DNA of 64,000 bases from Selenomonas sp. (GTDB lineage: Bacteria > Bacillota_C > Negativicutes > Selenomonadales > Selenomonadaceae), in NCBI RefSeq assembly GCF_024699275.1, contig NZ_JAILPX010000041.1, forward strand, positions 1 through 64,000. Reading direction: 5' to 3'. The notes beneath the pieces were generated by a model that did not search any database, was not told where the DNA came from, and saw nothing but the letters and a program-made list of their open reading frames with translations. Made by a program: the position numbers and the translations under genes. Positions 34,771 through 45,150 of this stretch are shown here, one piece after another. Position 1 is the first letter of the stretch. Every line of letters starts with the position of its first letter.

Positions 34771-37700
34771 TCAGCCATCAATGCAAGTGTTTTTTTTCAA
34801 TTTTTCCTTTCCCTGATAAAAATAGAGGAAAATAATGGGAATCACCAACAGCGTGAATACCGTTGAAGTCAGTAAACCACCAATAATTACCCAGGCCATA
34901 GACACACGGTTTTCAGCTCCATCAGTCATGGCCAAAGCCATGGGCATCATCCCCACCATCATCGTGATGGTGGTCATGCAAATGGGTTTCAAACGGATAC
35001 AGCCAGCTTCCACAATGGCTTCCAATGCTGTTTTCCCCTGGTCCATCAAGGTCAGGGTATAGTCAATGAGCAAAGTTCCATTTTTAGCTACGATGCCATC
35101 CATCACCAATATCCCAATCATGGAATAAAGATTCAATGTATTATGGGTCAGGAAAAGCAGCAGCACCGAACCAATCAATCCTAAGGGCAATGAAAACATG
35201 CGGATAAAGGGCGTAAGTACCGATTCATAGAGCACCGCCAACAGCATATAAATCAATACCAATGCCAATAACAATGCACTTAGGAGCTCATTAAACGTAT
35301 CATTCATGCGGCTGGCCTGCCCTTTGAAGCGATAGGTTACACTCTCACCCAAATCAGCCTGTTGCAAGGCCTTCCGCACATCGCGAACCACATCCCCCAC
35401 AGACCTGCCCTGCAGATTCGCCCCTAAACGGATGGAACGCTGCTTATCCACCCGCCGGATACTCACGGGGCCCCGACCATCTTTAATCGTTGCTAAATCC
35501 CCTAAATAAGCCAATTTACCGTTGGACCAAACGGGTACCCGGGCCACATCCGAGGCCTGATAACCATCGGCCCCCTTGAAGCGCACCTTGATATCCGTGT
35601 CCTGTCCTCCATTCAGCGGATCATTTTTTAACGCCCCCGCTGACCGGCCGGAAATCGCTGAAGAAAAGGCCGTATCAATATCGGCCAGACTGGCATCGAA
35701 AACCTTGAGCTTTTCCCGATCAACCGTCAACTGCAACTCCGGCATCCCTTCGGTATAGGAACTATTCACATCGCCAACGCCCTGAATATCGTTACGCAGT
35801 ATCCTTTCCACCTGGTCTGCGGCCGCAGCCAGTTCCTGCATATTGCTCCCCCGCAGTTCCACCTGCAGGGCGCCTCCCCCTCCGCGTCCGCCTCCGCCAC
35901 CAGAGATCCCAGCCACATTGGACTGGGTTTCTGTTACCCGGATATCTGCCCCTTTGATTTGCTGGGCATATTCCCGTACTTCCTGGGTAATCTCCCAAAC
36001 GGAACGGCTGCGTTCATGGCGGCCAAAAAGTTCCACCTTGATTCGACCTTCATAGGCGCTGGCCGAGCCGCCAGCCTGGGTCATATAGTACTTCACCTCA
36101 GGAATTTCTGCCAATTTCTCTTCCAGTAGTTTAGCCACCTTATTTGGTTCCTCGGAAGACGCCCTCACCGGACACTGAATATTGATGGTAAAGCTGGACT
36201 CATCTGTCTGAGGCATATACTCCATCCCCACCATCCCCAGGGGAACCATAGCCATAATCCCCCCAAATACAGCCAGAATGGTCAAAAGCAGTTTCTTCTG
36301 ATGTTCCAGGCTCCAGAATAACAGCTGTCGATACAAGATTACAGCCCGTTCTTCCAGCTTATCCATAAACTGCCAAAGGAATTGGTTATCCACATGGTAT
36401 CCTTTACGAAAGAACCTAGCCGCCAGCATCGGCGTCAAGGTAAAGGAAACAAACAACGAAAAGGCTCCGGCAAAGACGATGGTCAAACCGAACTGACGGA
36501 AATACTGCCCTGTTATCCCCTCCATAAAGGCAATGGGCATAAAGACCGCCGCATCACAGAGGGTAATGGCAATAGCCGCCATGCCGATTTCCATACGTCC
36601 CCGTTCTGCAGCCAGCTCGGGTTCTACACCATTTTTCAGATAGCGGATAATATTTTCCAATACCACAATGCTGTCATCCACTAATATGCCCACACAAAGG
36701 GTCATGCCCATCAGCGACATCATATTAAAGGTAAATCCCGCCAAATACATAACGAAAAAAGTGGAAATAAGCGATGTGGGAATAGCAATCATAACCGCAG
36801 CGGTAGAACGCCAGCCCCGCAGAAATAAGAACAGGACCAGTCCTGTGGTAATGAGCCCTTCCACCAAGGTTCCCATGGTATCGTGCAGGGCCGTTTTCAC
36901 ATAATCGGCATCATTGGACACCACCACGAATTGGTAATCCGGATAATCCCGGCGCAATTTCTGCACAGCTGCCAGAATATTTTCCGCCGTTTCCACCACG
37001 TTGGCATCACTATTCTTGTAAATCAGCACATTGACTGCCGGCTCTCCATTAAGCCGTCCATAACGGACCTGCCGGGCATCCTGCTCTTTTACCGCAGCCA
37101 CTGCAGCTAGGGGAATCAACTCCCCTGTCCCGTTGGCAATGCGGATTTTTTCAATATCACTGGCCTGCTGATACTCGGCCACCACCCGCACATCGGATTT
37201 AGATTGTTCCGTGTAGACAGGACCGGACGGCAGCAGCTGGTTCTCGTTCTGAATCGCACGGACGATCTGGGGCAGGCTCAGTTTATATGCAGCGAGTTTT
37301 TCCCGATCCACTTCCACTGCTACTTCTTTATCCCGGCCACCATGAAGTTCGATTTCCGATACGCCGCCAGCCTGCTGCAAAGCATCCTGAAAGACGTTTT
37401 CCGCCATGGCATAGGTGGCTCCCAGGCCCTGCTGGCTCATAACCGCCAATTCCATAATGGGCTTGGCATTGATATCTCTCTTAATGACTACAGGTGCATC
37501 TGCTTCCTCTGGCAGCTTGTTCTTAATGGCCTCCACCTTTTTCGTCGCTTCGATGGCCGCCATATCCGCATCCGCATCAAAATTCAGTTCCATCATCACC
37601 CGGCCCCGTTCATAACCGGCCACAGATGTAATGGATTTCACGTTGGACACAGAAGACACCGCATCCTCTACAGGTTTTACGATTTCCTGTTCCACCGATT

Positions 37701-37869
37701 CAGCACTGGCACCGGGATATTTCACCGTCACGGTCACATATGGTGTATTAAGCGCAGGCAGCAGTTCCACACCAATGCGGTAATAACTATAGAGCCCCAG
37801 CACCACAAAAAAGGCCACAATCATGGAAATGCCCACGGGGCGATTGATGGATAAGCGGGTGATGTTCAT
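34771..37869 (-). CDS. RND efflux transporter permease, HAE1/AcrB family
   Basis: Inner-membrane proton-driven exporter, 1032 residues, full length. N-terminus ITRLSINRPVGISMIV with the first membrane helix, then FPALNTP-type porter segments (LLPALNTPYVTVTV). The proton-relay helix GILVDDSIVVLENI carries the two aspartates near residue 395. The second half repeats the fold, with GIVAKNGTLLIDY near 930. A glycine-rich stretch near 650 (GGGGRGGGG) is unusual. It overlaps the adaptor gene by 4 bases. Its presence implies an outer membrane; no TolC-like channel gene is next to it. Confidence 0.95.
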   Translation of the reverse strand: MNITRLSINRPVGISMIVAFFVVLGLYSYYRIGVELLPALNTPYVTVTVKYPGASAESVEQEIVKPVEDAVSSVSNVKSITSVAGYERGRVMMELNFDADADMAAIEATKKVEAIKNKLPEEADAPVVIKRDINAKPIMELAVMSQQGLGATYAMAENVFQDALQQAGGVSEIELHGGRDKEVAVEVDREKLAAYKLSLPQIVRAIQNENQLLPSGPVYTEQSKSDVRVVAEYQQASDIEKIRIANGTGELIPLAAVAAVKEQDARQVRYGRLNGEPAVNVLIYKNSDANVVETAENILAAVQKLRRDYPDYQFVVVSNDADYVKTALHDTMGTLVEGLITTGLVLFLFLRGWRSTAAVMIAIPTSLISTFFVMYLAGFTFNMMSLMGMTLCVGILVDDSIVVLENIIRYLKNGVEPELAAERGRMEIGMAAIAITLCDAAVFMPIAFMEGITGQYFRQFGLTIVFAGAFSLFVSFTLTPMLAARFFRKGYHVDNQFLWQFMDKLEERAVILYRQLLFWSLEHQKKLLLTILAVFGGIMAMVPLGMVGMEYMPQTDESSFTINIQCPVRASSEEPNKVAKLLEEKLAEIPEVKYYMTQAGGSASAYEGRIKVELFGRHERSRSVWEITQEVREYAQQIKGADIRVTETQSNVAGISGGGGGRGGGGALQVELRGSNMQELAAAADQVERILRNDIQGVGDVNSSYTEGMPELQLTVDREKLKVFDASLADIDTAFSSAISGRSAGALKNDPLNGGQDTDIKVRFKGADGYQASDVARVPVWSNGKLAYLGDLATIKDGRGPVSIRRVDKQRSIRLGANLQGRSVGDVVRDVRKALQQADLGESVTYRFKGQASRMNDTFNELLSALLLALVLIYMLLAVLYESVLTPFIRMFSLPLGLIGSVLLLFLTHNTLNLYSMIGILVMDGIVAKNGTLLIDYTLTLMDQGKTALEAIVEAGCIRLKPICMTTITMMVGMMPMALAMTDGAENRVSMAWVIIGGLLTSTVFTLLVIPIIFLYFYQGKEKLKKNTCIDG

Positions 37870-39101
37870 GATTCTGTCACCTTAACTTTCATTCCCGTTT
37901 GCAGCTTATCCTGATTATTCAACACCAGTTTTTCACCTACGGCCAGCCCCTCGACAATCTCCTCACTCTCGTCATTCATAAGGCCAATCCTCACCGTGCG
38001 CTGTTCCACTGTACCATCCGGCAGCAGCACAAAAACATACTGCACCCCATTTCGGGACAATACGGCTGACTGGGGAACGAATATCGTCTGAAGCCGTTGC
38101 AGGATATCCACCGTCGTATGGGCAAAGAGACCGGCCTTCACCGAAGCGTCCAGATTATCCAGTGAAATGCGTACCTTATAACTCTTGCTATTCTCTTCCA
38201 TAGCAGGGCTCACGAAAGTGACTCTGCCTGTATAGTCCCTTCCCAAAGCATCAACAGTAACCTGAACCGCCATACCAGCCTGTAAGATAGCTGCATCGTG
38301 TTCACCAATAGTACAATCCACATCAATATGACCATTATCTACCAGGGTAAAGGCCTTATTTCCCGAAGAAGCCAGTGCTCCCACCTCCGCGTTACGGTAG
38401 GCAATTACACCACTGCGCGGTGCCCGAAGAATCATATCCTCCCGTTGTTTTTGCAGGGCTTCTGTGGCCCGTTCCTGCTTTACAGCTGTCAGTTCCTTGG
38501 ATTCCACTGCCGCCGGTTCACCGTCCGACACCTGATTAGCCAGCACTTCATATGCCGCCCGGGCTGCACTGTATTCAGCCTGCATACTATCCAAAGTATC
38601 CTGCGAAATCGCGCCGATAGAAAAGAGATACTGCTGTCGTTCATACTTAGCCTTAGCCAATTCATAGGCATTCTGTCTGCTGATGATATTGGCATTGTAA
38701 GTTGCTGCCGCTTCCCGGGCATCTGCTCTGGCGGCTCCTGCAGCTGCCTTATTCTGGGCAATGGAAATATCCAAATCCTCCAACTCCTGTACCATAAGCA
38801 CTTGTCCTGCTTCCACCCAATCCCCCAAATCCGCATGAACCTCTGCAATACGGCCACTGTATTTGGGTGCCAGATCAATACTGGCATCGGCCACTGTCTG
38901 ACCAGACAACACGATATGACGTTGCATATCTGCACGCACCACTTCCTGTACCTGCACTTCTGCCATGCCACGGCGCACTCCCGGTTCCCGCTTCTTCTCA
39001 TTGCCCATATAAAAATAGAATGCCACAACCAATAGCAATAGACACACTCCCGCCGCAGTTAATTTCTGTCTGTTGGTCATTCCTGCAAATGTATGGCGCA
39101 T
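37866..39101 (-). CDS. RND efflux periplasmic adaptor (membrane fusion protein)
   Basis: 411 residues if started at ATG 39101, which has GGGGAAG upstream; the open frame extends to 39158. An N-terminal signal anchor (LTAAGVCLLLLVVAFYFYMG) is followed by lipoyl-like segments (DLAPKYSGRIAEVHADLGDWVEAGQVL and LRAPRSGVIAYRNAEVGALAS, each part of a split barrel), a coiled-coil hairpin (about 105-190) and a C-terminal beta-barrel region. It links the RND pump to an outer-membrane channel. First gene of the two-gene pump operon. Confidence 0.92.
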   Translation of the reverse strand: MRHTFAGMTNRQKLTAAGVCLLLLVVAFYFYMGNEKKREPGVRRGMAEVQVQEVVRADMQRHIVLSGQTVADASIDLAPKYSGRIAEVHADLGDWVEAGQVLMVQELEDLDISIAQNKAAAGAARADAREAAATYNANIISRQNAYELAKAKYERQQYLFSIGAISQDTLDSMQAEYSAARAAYEVLANQVSDGEPAAVESKELTAVKQERATEALQKQREDMILRAPRSGVIAYRNAEVGALASSGNKAFTLVDNGHIDVDCTIGEHDAAILQAGMAVQVTVDALGRDYTGRVTFVSPAMEENSKSYKVRISLDNLDASVKAGLFAHTTVDILQRLQTIFVPQSAVLSRNGVQYVFVLLPDGTVEQRTVRIGLMNDESEEIVEGLAVGEKLVLNNQDKLQTGMKVKVTES

Positions 39102-39239
39102 TGTTCTTCCCCATTTCATTTTATCGTATGTAATAAAATTCTGCTTTCCCCGCCCCAATTCCTTTAGCAGGCAGGAAAAACATTACAGGTGCCGAAATAA
39201 CGAATTAGGTTTTAACCACAATAGAAAGGAATGACCACT

Positions 39240-40403
39240 ATGCAAGCAATTGAAATCCAGCAGGGAATTTACTGGGTAGGTGCCATTGACTGGTCCATGC
39301 GCAGTTTCCATGGCTATCAGACAGGACGCGGATCCACCTATAATGCCTATCTGATTCTGGATGACAAGATTACCTTGATCGACACCGTAAAAGAAACCTT
39401 TGCTTCGGAGCTGCTGGCCCGGGTAAAATCCGTCATCGATCCTGCCCAAATTGACTATATCGTCTCCAGTCATGTGGAGCCGGACCATTCGGGAGCAATC
39501 CCCTTTATGCTGTCTCAATGCCCTAAGGCAAAAATCATCACCAGCCTACCCAATGGTGAAAAAGGCTTAAAAAGCCATTACGGTGACCTGCCCTATCAAG
39601 GAGTCAAAGCAGGAGACAGCCTTTCCATCGGCCAGCGCACCTTACAGTTCGTGCCCACCCCTATGCTGCACTGGCCTGATAGCATGGTAACCTATTGCCC
39701 GGAAGAAAAAATTTTATTCTCCAACGATGCCTTTGGCGAACATCTGGCTTCCAATCAACGGTTTGACGATGAAGTGGACAAGGCTGCTTTGCTGTATGAA
39801 TGTCAGAAATACTACGCCAACATCCTGATGCTCTATGGCCGGCAAGCTCAAACGGCCTTAAAGACACTAGGCGGACTGGACATCAAACTCATCGCCACAG
39901 GTCACGGCGTCATCTGGCGTTCCTATATCCAGGAAATCATGAACTACTATCAGAAATGGTCCGCTAATTCCTGCGAAGAACGAGCCGTCATTGTCTTTGA
40001 TAGCATGTGGCACTCCACCGAAAAGATGGCCCGGGCCATTGCCGAAGGCTTTGCCCAGAAAAACATTCCCGTCAGCTTCTACGACATCAAGGAAAATCAT
40101 CTTTCCGATATCGTCACCGATATCCTAACCGCCAAATATCTGGCTGTAGGCTCCCCCACCATCAACAATCAGATGATGCCCACCATAGCCAGTTTCCTCT
40201 GTTATCTAAAGGGCTTGGCTCCTAAGGATAAAAAAGCCTTTGCCTTTGGTTCCTATGGTTGGGGCGGGCAAAGCATCGGCCTGATTGAGGAAGAACTGAA
40301 AGCCATGGGCTTTACGCTTATTTTGGATAAAATTCGTATGATGAATATCCCCTCGCCTGCGCAGCTGGCAGAAATTTCCCGCCAACTGGAAAAAGTCCTT
40401 TAA
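39240..40403 (+). CDS. Flavodiiron protein (FprA, A-type)
   Basis: Reduces O2 and/or NO in anaerobes. 387 residues: N-terminal metallo-beta-lactamase-like diiron domain with SSHVEPDHSGAI (HxExDH ligands, about 76-87), HWPDSM near 142 and DAFGEH near 163, then a C-terminal flavodoxin domain starting VIVFDSMWHSTEKMA near 247. No rubredoxin extension, so electrons come from a separate donor. I use the ATG at 39240 because AAAGGA lies 9 bases ahead; the ATG at 39231 overlaps that site. Divergent from the RND adaptor gene. Confidence 0.93.
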   Translation: MQAIEIQQGIYWVGAIDWSMRSFHGYQTGRGSTYNAYLILDDKITLIDTVKETFASELLARVKSVIDPAQIDYIVSSHVEPDHSGAIPFMLSQCPKAKIITSLPNGEKGLKSHYGDLPYQGVKAGDSLSIGQRTLQFVPTPMLHWPDSMVTYCPEEKILFSNDAFGEHLASNQRFDDEVDKAALLYECQKYYANILMLYGRQAQTALKTLGGLDIKLIATGHGVIWRSYIQEIMNYYQKWSANSCEERAVIVFDSMWHSTEKMARAIAEGFAQKNIPVSFYDIKENHLSDIVTDILTAKYLAVGSPTINNQMMPTIASFLCYLKGLAPKDKKAFAFGSYGWGGQSIGLIEEELKAMGFTLILDKIRMMNIPSPAQLAEISRQLEKVL

Positions 40404-40404
40404 T

Positions 40405-40441
40405 AAAAAATGCTGACAGAAAATCTGTCAGCATTTTTTAT
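40405..40441. terminator. Bidirectional terminator
   Basis: AAAAAATGCTGACAGA, an AAA loop, then TCTGTCAGCATTTTTT: a perfect 16-base-arm hairpin with T-runs on both strands, between the convergent fprA and the unknown gene at 40438. Confidence 0.9.
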
Positions 40442-40878
40442 TTGATCACTTTGAAATTTTTCAATAGCTCTTTTTTTTCCTCTTCCGATAGTACAGAGGA
40501 TTTATTTTCCCCCTTGACCATCTGCAGCTGCACTCTTTTGACTTCCGGCTGCCGCTTACTGGAGGGCACCACCGTTGTGATATGGGGCTCCTTTTGCAGG
40601 AGTTCCGCCATATTGAGCTCATCCAACGCTTCCTTCAAATAGCCGCGGCTGCGGGCTCTACGCAAGCGGTAAGCCATAATCACTGCCGCATCATCCTGCA
40701 AATCCAGCAAACTGCCCTTAAGCAGTTTTTCTTCATCCATGTATTTTGCCAGACCAGTACGCTCCAAATACTTAACCAGATTCCCGCGGAAATATGCCAG
40801 CCGCATACGCTCTTCCAACCGCATGGCCGCCCGCACCAGAATAGAATCCAGCCGTTCATCCAGGCCCGAGTGTTTCAT
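40438..40878 (-). CDS. Unknown soluble helical protein
   Basis: 146 residues, not recognised. Very rich in Arg, Lys, Leu and Glu (predicted helical), with a lysine-rich, low-conservation C-terminal third (KKELLKNFKVIK). No signal peptide or membrane segment. The ATG at 40878 is preferred: a run of six G is at the right distance, whereas the ATG at 40884 abuts it. It lies between fprA (convergent) and the histidine kinase gene (upstream, same strand, 80 bases away). Confidence 0.65.
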   Translation of the reverse strand: MKHSGLDERLDSILVRAAMRLEERMRLAYFRGNLVKYLERTGLAKYMDEEKLLKGSLLDLQDDAAVIMAYRLRRARSRGYLKEALDELNMAELLQKEPHITTVVPSSKRQPEVKRVQLQMVKGENKSSVLSEEEKKELLKNFKVIK

Positions 40879-40961
40879 ACGCATCCCCCCGGAAACTATT
40901 CCTCATTATTTATCTTTATTCGCTTCCTTTTACAAAACTCCTGCATGAATTCATTACAAAA

Positions 40962-42281
40962 TTAAAACATATGCAAATTTCTGCCCTTTGACTTGGCCTT
41001 CAGGATCACCAGGAAGGTTGTTCCCTTCCCCAGTTCACTATCGATGGTAATGGAACCGTGATGAAGCTCCACGATTTCCTGGGCAATGGCCAGTCCCAGA
41101 CCATTGCCTCCCATTTCCCGGGAACGGGCCTTATCTACTCGATAGAAGCGGTCAAAGATTTTTTCCTGATCCTCCTTAGCAATGCCAATACCGTTATCCT
41201 GCACCGCCAAGGCAATCTTCCCCTTCTCTGCGGGACGGAGTTCCACTGTGACCTGCCCTCCCTCCGGAGTATATTTTACGGCGTTATCCACCAGAATAAG
41301 CACCAATTGGCGAATTTTCTGTTCATCCGCATGAATGATGGTCTTCGGTAGATTTTCCGCCACCACCTGGATGTTCTTCTGTTCAGCTAAGGGCTGCATC
41401 AGGCGGACCGTCTGAGCCGCCACTGCACCCAAATCAAACTTCGCTGGTTTTAATTTCAAAGCCTTATTGTCGCTGCGGGCTACCACCAGCAAATCACTGA
41501 CTAATTTGGTCATTTTCTTGACCTCATCGTGAACGTCTTCAACCACCTGCCTCAGAAAGGGCGATTTGATTTCCGGGTCATTCTGCAGGATTTCTGCCGA
41601 AGCCATGACCACTGCTAGCGGCGTCCGCAGTTCATGGGAAGCATCGGCGGCAAACTGACGCTGTTTCTCATAAGCCGCCTTCAAAGGCCCCATGGCCTTG
41701 CCGGAAAGAATATGCCCCATCATCGTGGCTATCAGCAGCGCCAGCAGCCCCAATCCTGCCATAATGGACGTGGCCTTTTCCATGCCATTATATAAGGCCG
41801 TGACATCCTTGCCAACATAGACCATCTGCACCCTGCCATCGGCTTCGGTAATTTTCTGGGTAGTCATCATGATTTCTGACTTATGCCCATTCTCCTTAGG
41901 CTTAGTCACCACCACCACATCCCCTTCAGGGGCTTTCCATTGAGACATCACATCGAGAATGAATGGTTCGATGCGAAAAGACGCTCGGGAAAAGTTCAGC
42001 AGCCGGCCATCCTCATCAAACACATAGAAAAACAATCGGTCATTGGTGTTCTTATAAGCCAGCGTATCATCAATCACCAATTCCGGATGCTGATTGAGAT
42101 ATTTTTGAGCTTCCGCCACGTTATCGGCCGTATCCCAAAGTTCCCGGGCCTGCTCCGAGCGGATTGACCAGTCCATGGATTGATGCATGGCAAAAATCAA
42201 GATGGCCAGGAAGATAATCATCACCAGGGAATACAGCATGGTAAGGCGTTTTCGGCTCTTACCGAAGAGATTTTCGGTCAC
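40962..42281 (-). CDS. Sensor histidine kinase
   Basis: 439 residues. Two membrane helices (about 17-33 and 172-190) flank a periplasmic sensor of about 135 residues. Then come HisKA with the phospho-histidine in FAADASHELRTPLAVVM near 215, and the HATPase domain with LVDNAVKYTPEGG (N box), DNGIGIAKEDQ (G1) and GGNGLGLAIA (G2). The ligand is unknown. It overlaps its response regulator by 4 bases; which genes it controls is not evident. Confidence 0.94.
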   Translation of the reverse strand: MTENLFGKSRKRLTMLYSLVMIIFLAILIFAMHQSMDWSIRSEQARELWDTADNVAEAQKYLNQHPELVIDDTLAYKNTNDRLFFYVFDEDGRLLNFSRASFRIEPFILDVMSQWKAPEGDVVVVTKPKENGHKSEIMMTTQKITEADGRVQMVYVGKDVTALYNGMEKATSIMAGLGLLALLIATMMGHILSGKAMGPLKAAYEKQRQFAADASHELRTPLAVVMASAEILQNDPEIKSPFLRQVVEDVHDEVKKMTKLVSDLLVVARSDNKALKLKPAKFDLGAVAAQTVRLMQPLAEQKNIQVVAENLPKTIIHADEQKIRQLVLILVDNAVKYTPEGGQVTVELRPAEKGKIALAVQDNGIGIAKEDQEKIFDRFYRVDKARSREMGGNGLGLAIAQEIVELHHGSITIDSELGKGTTFLVILKAKSKGRNLHMF

Positions 42282-42958
42282 TGTCCACCGACCTCCAGCT
42301 TATAGCCAATACCCCGGACGGTTTTAATGGCAGTTTCTCCATCTCCTAAATCCAGTTTTTTCCGCAAAATCTTGATGTAGGAATCAATATTGTTGGAGCT
42401 TACATCCGCTTCCATCCCCCAAATCCGGTCCAAAAGGATATCCCGGGGCACTACAATTCCCAGATTCTGCACCAGCAAATCGAAAATCTGGAACTCCCGC
42501 GGCGAAAGTTGGATAACTTCATCTTTCTTCTTCAGGACCTTAGTCGTACGATTCAACGTAAAGTCTCCCACTTCCACCTTATCCTGCTGAATCTGCTGGG
42601 TACTGCGTCGGCCTAAAGCCCGCAAACGCGCCATGAGTTCTGCAAATTCAAAGGGTTTCACCAGATAGTCGTCAGCCCCGGCATCCAGACCGGATACCCG
42701 GTCTTCCACAGAGTCCCGGGCTGTCAGCATCAAAATAGCCTTGGCATACCCATCGCTGCGCAGCCGCTTGCACACATCCAATCCATTTTCTCCTGGCATC
42801 ATCCAGTCCAGAATCAAAATATCGTAATCGGTATACATGGCATACTCGTACACTTCACTACCATTGGTCACCCAATCCACTTTTATCTTATTCTGCTCCA
42901 GCATGTATTTCACTAATTTGCCTAAGCGCCGGTCATCTTCTGCCAATAAAACACGCAT
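42278..42958 (-). CDS. OmpR/PhoB-family response regulator
   Basis: 226 residues from the ATG at 42958, supported by TGGAGG upstream. Receiver domain: acidic pair in LLAEDDRRLG, phospho-acceptor Asp in ILILDWMMPGENG near 51, and conserved lysine in LVKPFEFAEL near 103. Winged-helix DNA-binding domain: LSPREFQIFDLLV and a terminal VRGIGYKLE. Partner of the overlapping histidine kinase. Confidence 0.96.
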   Translation of the reverse strand: MRVLLAEDDRRLGKLVKYMLEQNKIKVDWVTNGSEVYEYAMYTDYDILILDWMMPGENGLDVCKRLRSDGYAKAILMLTARDSVEDRVSGLDAGADDYLVKPFEFAELMARLRALGRRSTQQIQQDKVEVGDFTLNRTTKVLKKKDEVIQLSPREFQIFDLLVQNLGIVVPRDILLDRIWGMEADVSSNNIDSYIKILRKKLDLGDGETAIKTVRGIGYKLEVGGQ

Positions 42959-42989
42959 AACCGCACCTCCAAAAATTTTATCCATATCT

Positions 42990-43018
42990 ATTATAAGCAT
43001 CTTTTCTTGAAAAACCAA
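42990..43018 (-). promoter_or_regulatory. Promoter of the two-component operon
   Basis: Minus strand: -35 TTGGTT (43013-43018), 17-base spacer, -10 TATAAT (42990-42995), about 32 bases ahead of the regulator start codon. Confidence 0.6.
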
Positions 43019-43055
43019 TGAAAAAATGACTGGCCAAATCCATGACCAGTCATTT
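43019..43055 (-). terminator. Terminator after htpG
   Basis: Minus strand ATGACTGG pairs with CCAGTCAT across a 12-base loop, followed by TTTTTTC. It lies about 90 bases after the htpG stop and directly ahead of the next promoter. Confidence 0.78.
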
Positions 43056-43141
43056 GCGATAAAATTTATAATAGTTAAGCCTGTAGCACCATATTCAGCA
43101 GGGAAAAACCGTCGTTGTACACCTAGAATCCGTTGCCAAGC

Positions 43142-45106
43142 TTATTTTGCCATGAGCTTGGCAACCTTGTTGGCAAAGTCCACAGGATTTTCCGGCAGAA
43201 TTCCTTCAATCAGAAGTGCCTGGGTATAAAGCAGATCGCAGTAATCCTTGAAGTCCGGCGTATCCTTGCCGCCATCATGCAGGCTCTGCAGACGCGTGAA
43301 GAGTTCATGATGCGGATTGATTTCCAGAATCCGCTTAGCCTTGAACATGGGGTTGTTCATCTCAGCAAAGGTTTGTTCCATTGACAAGGAAGGACCAGCT
43401 TCATCAGCCACCAGGCAGACAGCACTGGATTTCAAGCGGGCAGAAACCTTAACATCCGCCACCTTTTCCCCCAAAACCTCCTTGATGTCCTTCAAGAGAT
43501 CATCATTTTTCTTCTGAATATCTTCCGTTTCCTTCTTGACTTCCTGACTTTCCGCATCATCCAGGTCTAAATCACCGCGGCTGATGGAATGGAAGCTCTT
43601 ACCCTCGTATTCCCGCAGGGTTTCGATGCAGAATTCATCCACCGGATCCAGGAGATAGAGCACTTCCAAGCCCTTATCCCGCAGGGTTTCCATCTGCGGC
43701 AGCTGTTCGATGGTCTCCTTATCCTTAGCTGTAGCATAGTAGATTTTCTTCTGGCTTTCCGGCATACGCTCTACATATTCTTTCAGCGTAACCAGCTTTC
43801 CTTCCTTGGAGCTCATAAAGAGCAGCAGGTCTTTAAGCTTGTCAATGGTGTCGCTGCCAGCATACATGCTGTTGTAAACGCCAATCTTGAGAGATTTGCC
43901 GAACTCATTCCAGAACTTTTCATAGTCCTCACGCTTATTCTTGAGTTTACGCGCCAAGGACTTGAGGATGTTCTTTTCGAGTGCCTTGCCGATAACCTTG
44001 AGTTCGCGGCTCTGCTGCAGAAGTTCGCGGGAGATATTGAGGGACAGGTCCGGAGAATCCACCAGCCCCTTCATAAAACGCAGGTAATCCGGCAGGAGGT
44101 CCTTGCACTTATCCATGATGAACACATGACGGGAATAGAGCTGTACGCCCGGTTCATAGTCCGTATGATAGAGATTGAAGGGAGCCCGGGATGGAATGGC
44201 CAAGAGCGCTGTATACTCCACAGAACCTTCAGCCTTGGTATGGAACACTTCCATGGGTTTTTCCCACTCATGGAACTGATTTTTGAAGAACTCGTCGTAT
44301 TCTTCCTCTTTGATATCGGACTTATTCTTCGTCCACAGTGGCTGCATGGAGTTCAATGTACGGCATTCAATGGTCTTGACTTTCTCAGCACCTTCGATTT
44401 CCTTGCCATCCTCATCCTTCGGCGTTTCCTCATGTTCAAAATTCATCTTGATGGGATAACGCACATAATCGCTGTACTTCTTTACCAGACGTTCCAGCGT
44501 ATAATTGTCCGTAAAGTCAGATTCTGCTTCTTCACCGAAGAATTCCTTCCCCAAGGTAATGGTGATGCTGGTACCACGTTTATCCTTATCGCATTCCTCA
44601 ATGCTATAGGAACCATCGCCAGCAGACTCCCAACGCGTTCCCTCTTTTTCGCCAGCCTTACGGGTTTCAATGACCACCTTTTCCGCCACCATAAAGGCCG
44701 AATAGAAACCAACACCGAACTGACCAATCAGTTCCTTATCGGTATTCCCTTCACCGCCTTCACTGGCTTCTTTAGCCTTCTTAAGCTGTTCCATAAAGGC
44801 CTTGGTGCCAGATTTGGCTATGGTACCGATATTTTCAATAACCTCCTGGCGGTTCATGCCAATACCATTATCCCGAATGGTCAGGGTATGATTTTCCTTA
44901 TCCGGTTCCAGGAAGATCTCGTAGCTGTCATCCCCCTCCAGGATATCCCGGTTGGTCAGGCTGGCAAAATGCACCTTGTCAATGGCATCCGACGCATTGG
45001 AGATCAGTTCTCGCAGGAAAATCTCGTGATTCGTATAGATGGAATGAATCATCAAATCCAAAAGCTGTTTGGTTTCCGCTTGAAATTCATGGGTTTCTTT
45101 AGCCAT
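43142..45106 (-). CDS. htpG: Molecular chaperone HtpG (Hsp90)
   Basis: ATP-dependent chaperone, 654 residues. GHKL ATPase motifs: LISNASDAIDK near 35, DNGIGMNRQEV near 81 and GQFGVGFYSAFMVAEKV near 130. The middle and C-terminal dimerisation domains are full length. It is under a housekeeping promoter overlain by a perfect CIRCE operator, so it should be controlled by HrcA. Confidence 0.97.
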   Translation of the reverse strand: MAKETHEFQAETKQLLDLMIHSIYTNHEIFLRELISNASDAIDKVHFASLTNRDILEGDDSYEIFLEPDKENHTLTIRDNGIGMNRQEVIENIGTIAKSGTKAFMEQLKKAKEASEGGEGNTDKELIGQFGVGFYSAFMVAEKVVIETRKAGEKEGTRWESAGDGSYSIEECDKDKRGTSITITLGKEFFGEEAESDFTDNYTLERLVKKYSDYVRYPIKMNFEHEETPKDEDGKEIEGAEKVKTIECRTLNSMQPLWTKNKSDIKEEEYDEFFKNQFHEWEKPMEVFHTKAEGSVEYTALLAIPSRAPFNLYHTDYEPGVQLYSRHVFIMDKCKDLLPDYLRFMKGLVDSPDLSLNISRELLQQSRELKVIGKALEKNILKSLARKLKNKREDYEKFWNEFGKSLKIGVYNSMYAGSDTIDKLKDLLLFMSSKEGKLVTLKEYVERMPESQKKIYYATAKDKETIEQLPQMETLRDKGLEVLYLLDPVDEFCIETLREYEGKSFHSISRGDLDLDDAESQEVKKETEDIQKKNDDLLKDIKEVLGEKVADVKVSARLKSSAVCLVADEAGPSLSMEQTFAEMNNPMFKAKRILEINPHHELFTRLQSLHDGGKDTPDFKDYCDLLYTQALLIEGILPENPVDFANKVAKLMAK

Positions 45107-45150
45107 GTGTTAACGCCCCTCTTTATAAAAAATATCAATTTCCGAATTGG

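Noticed and set aside
34771..39101. RND pump as part of the Pel secretion system
   Set aside because: It is more than 7 kb away, has a normal drug-efflux type adaptor, and several unrelated genes lie between.
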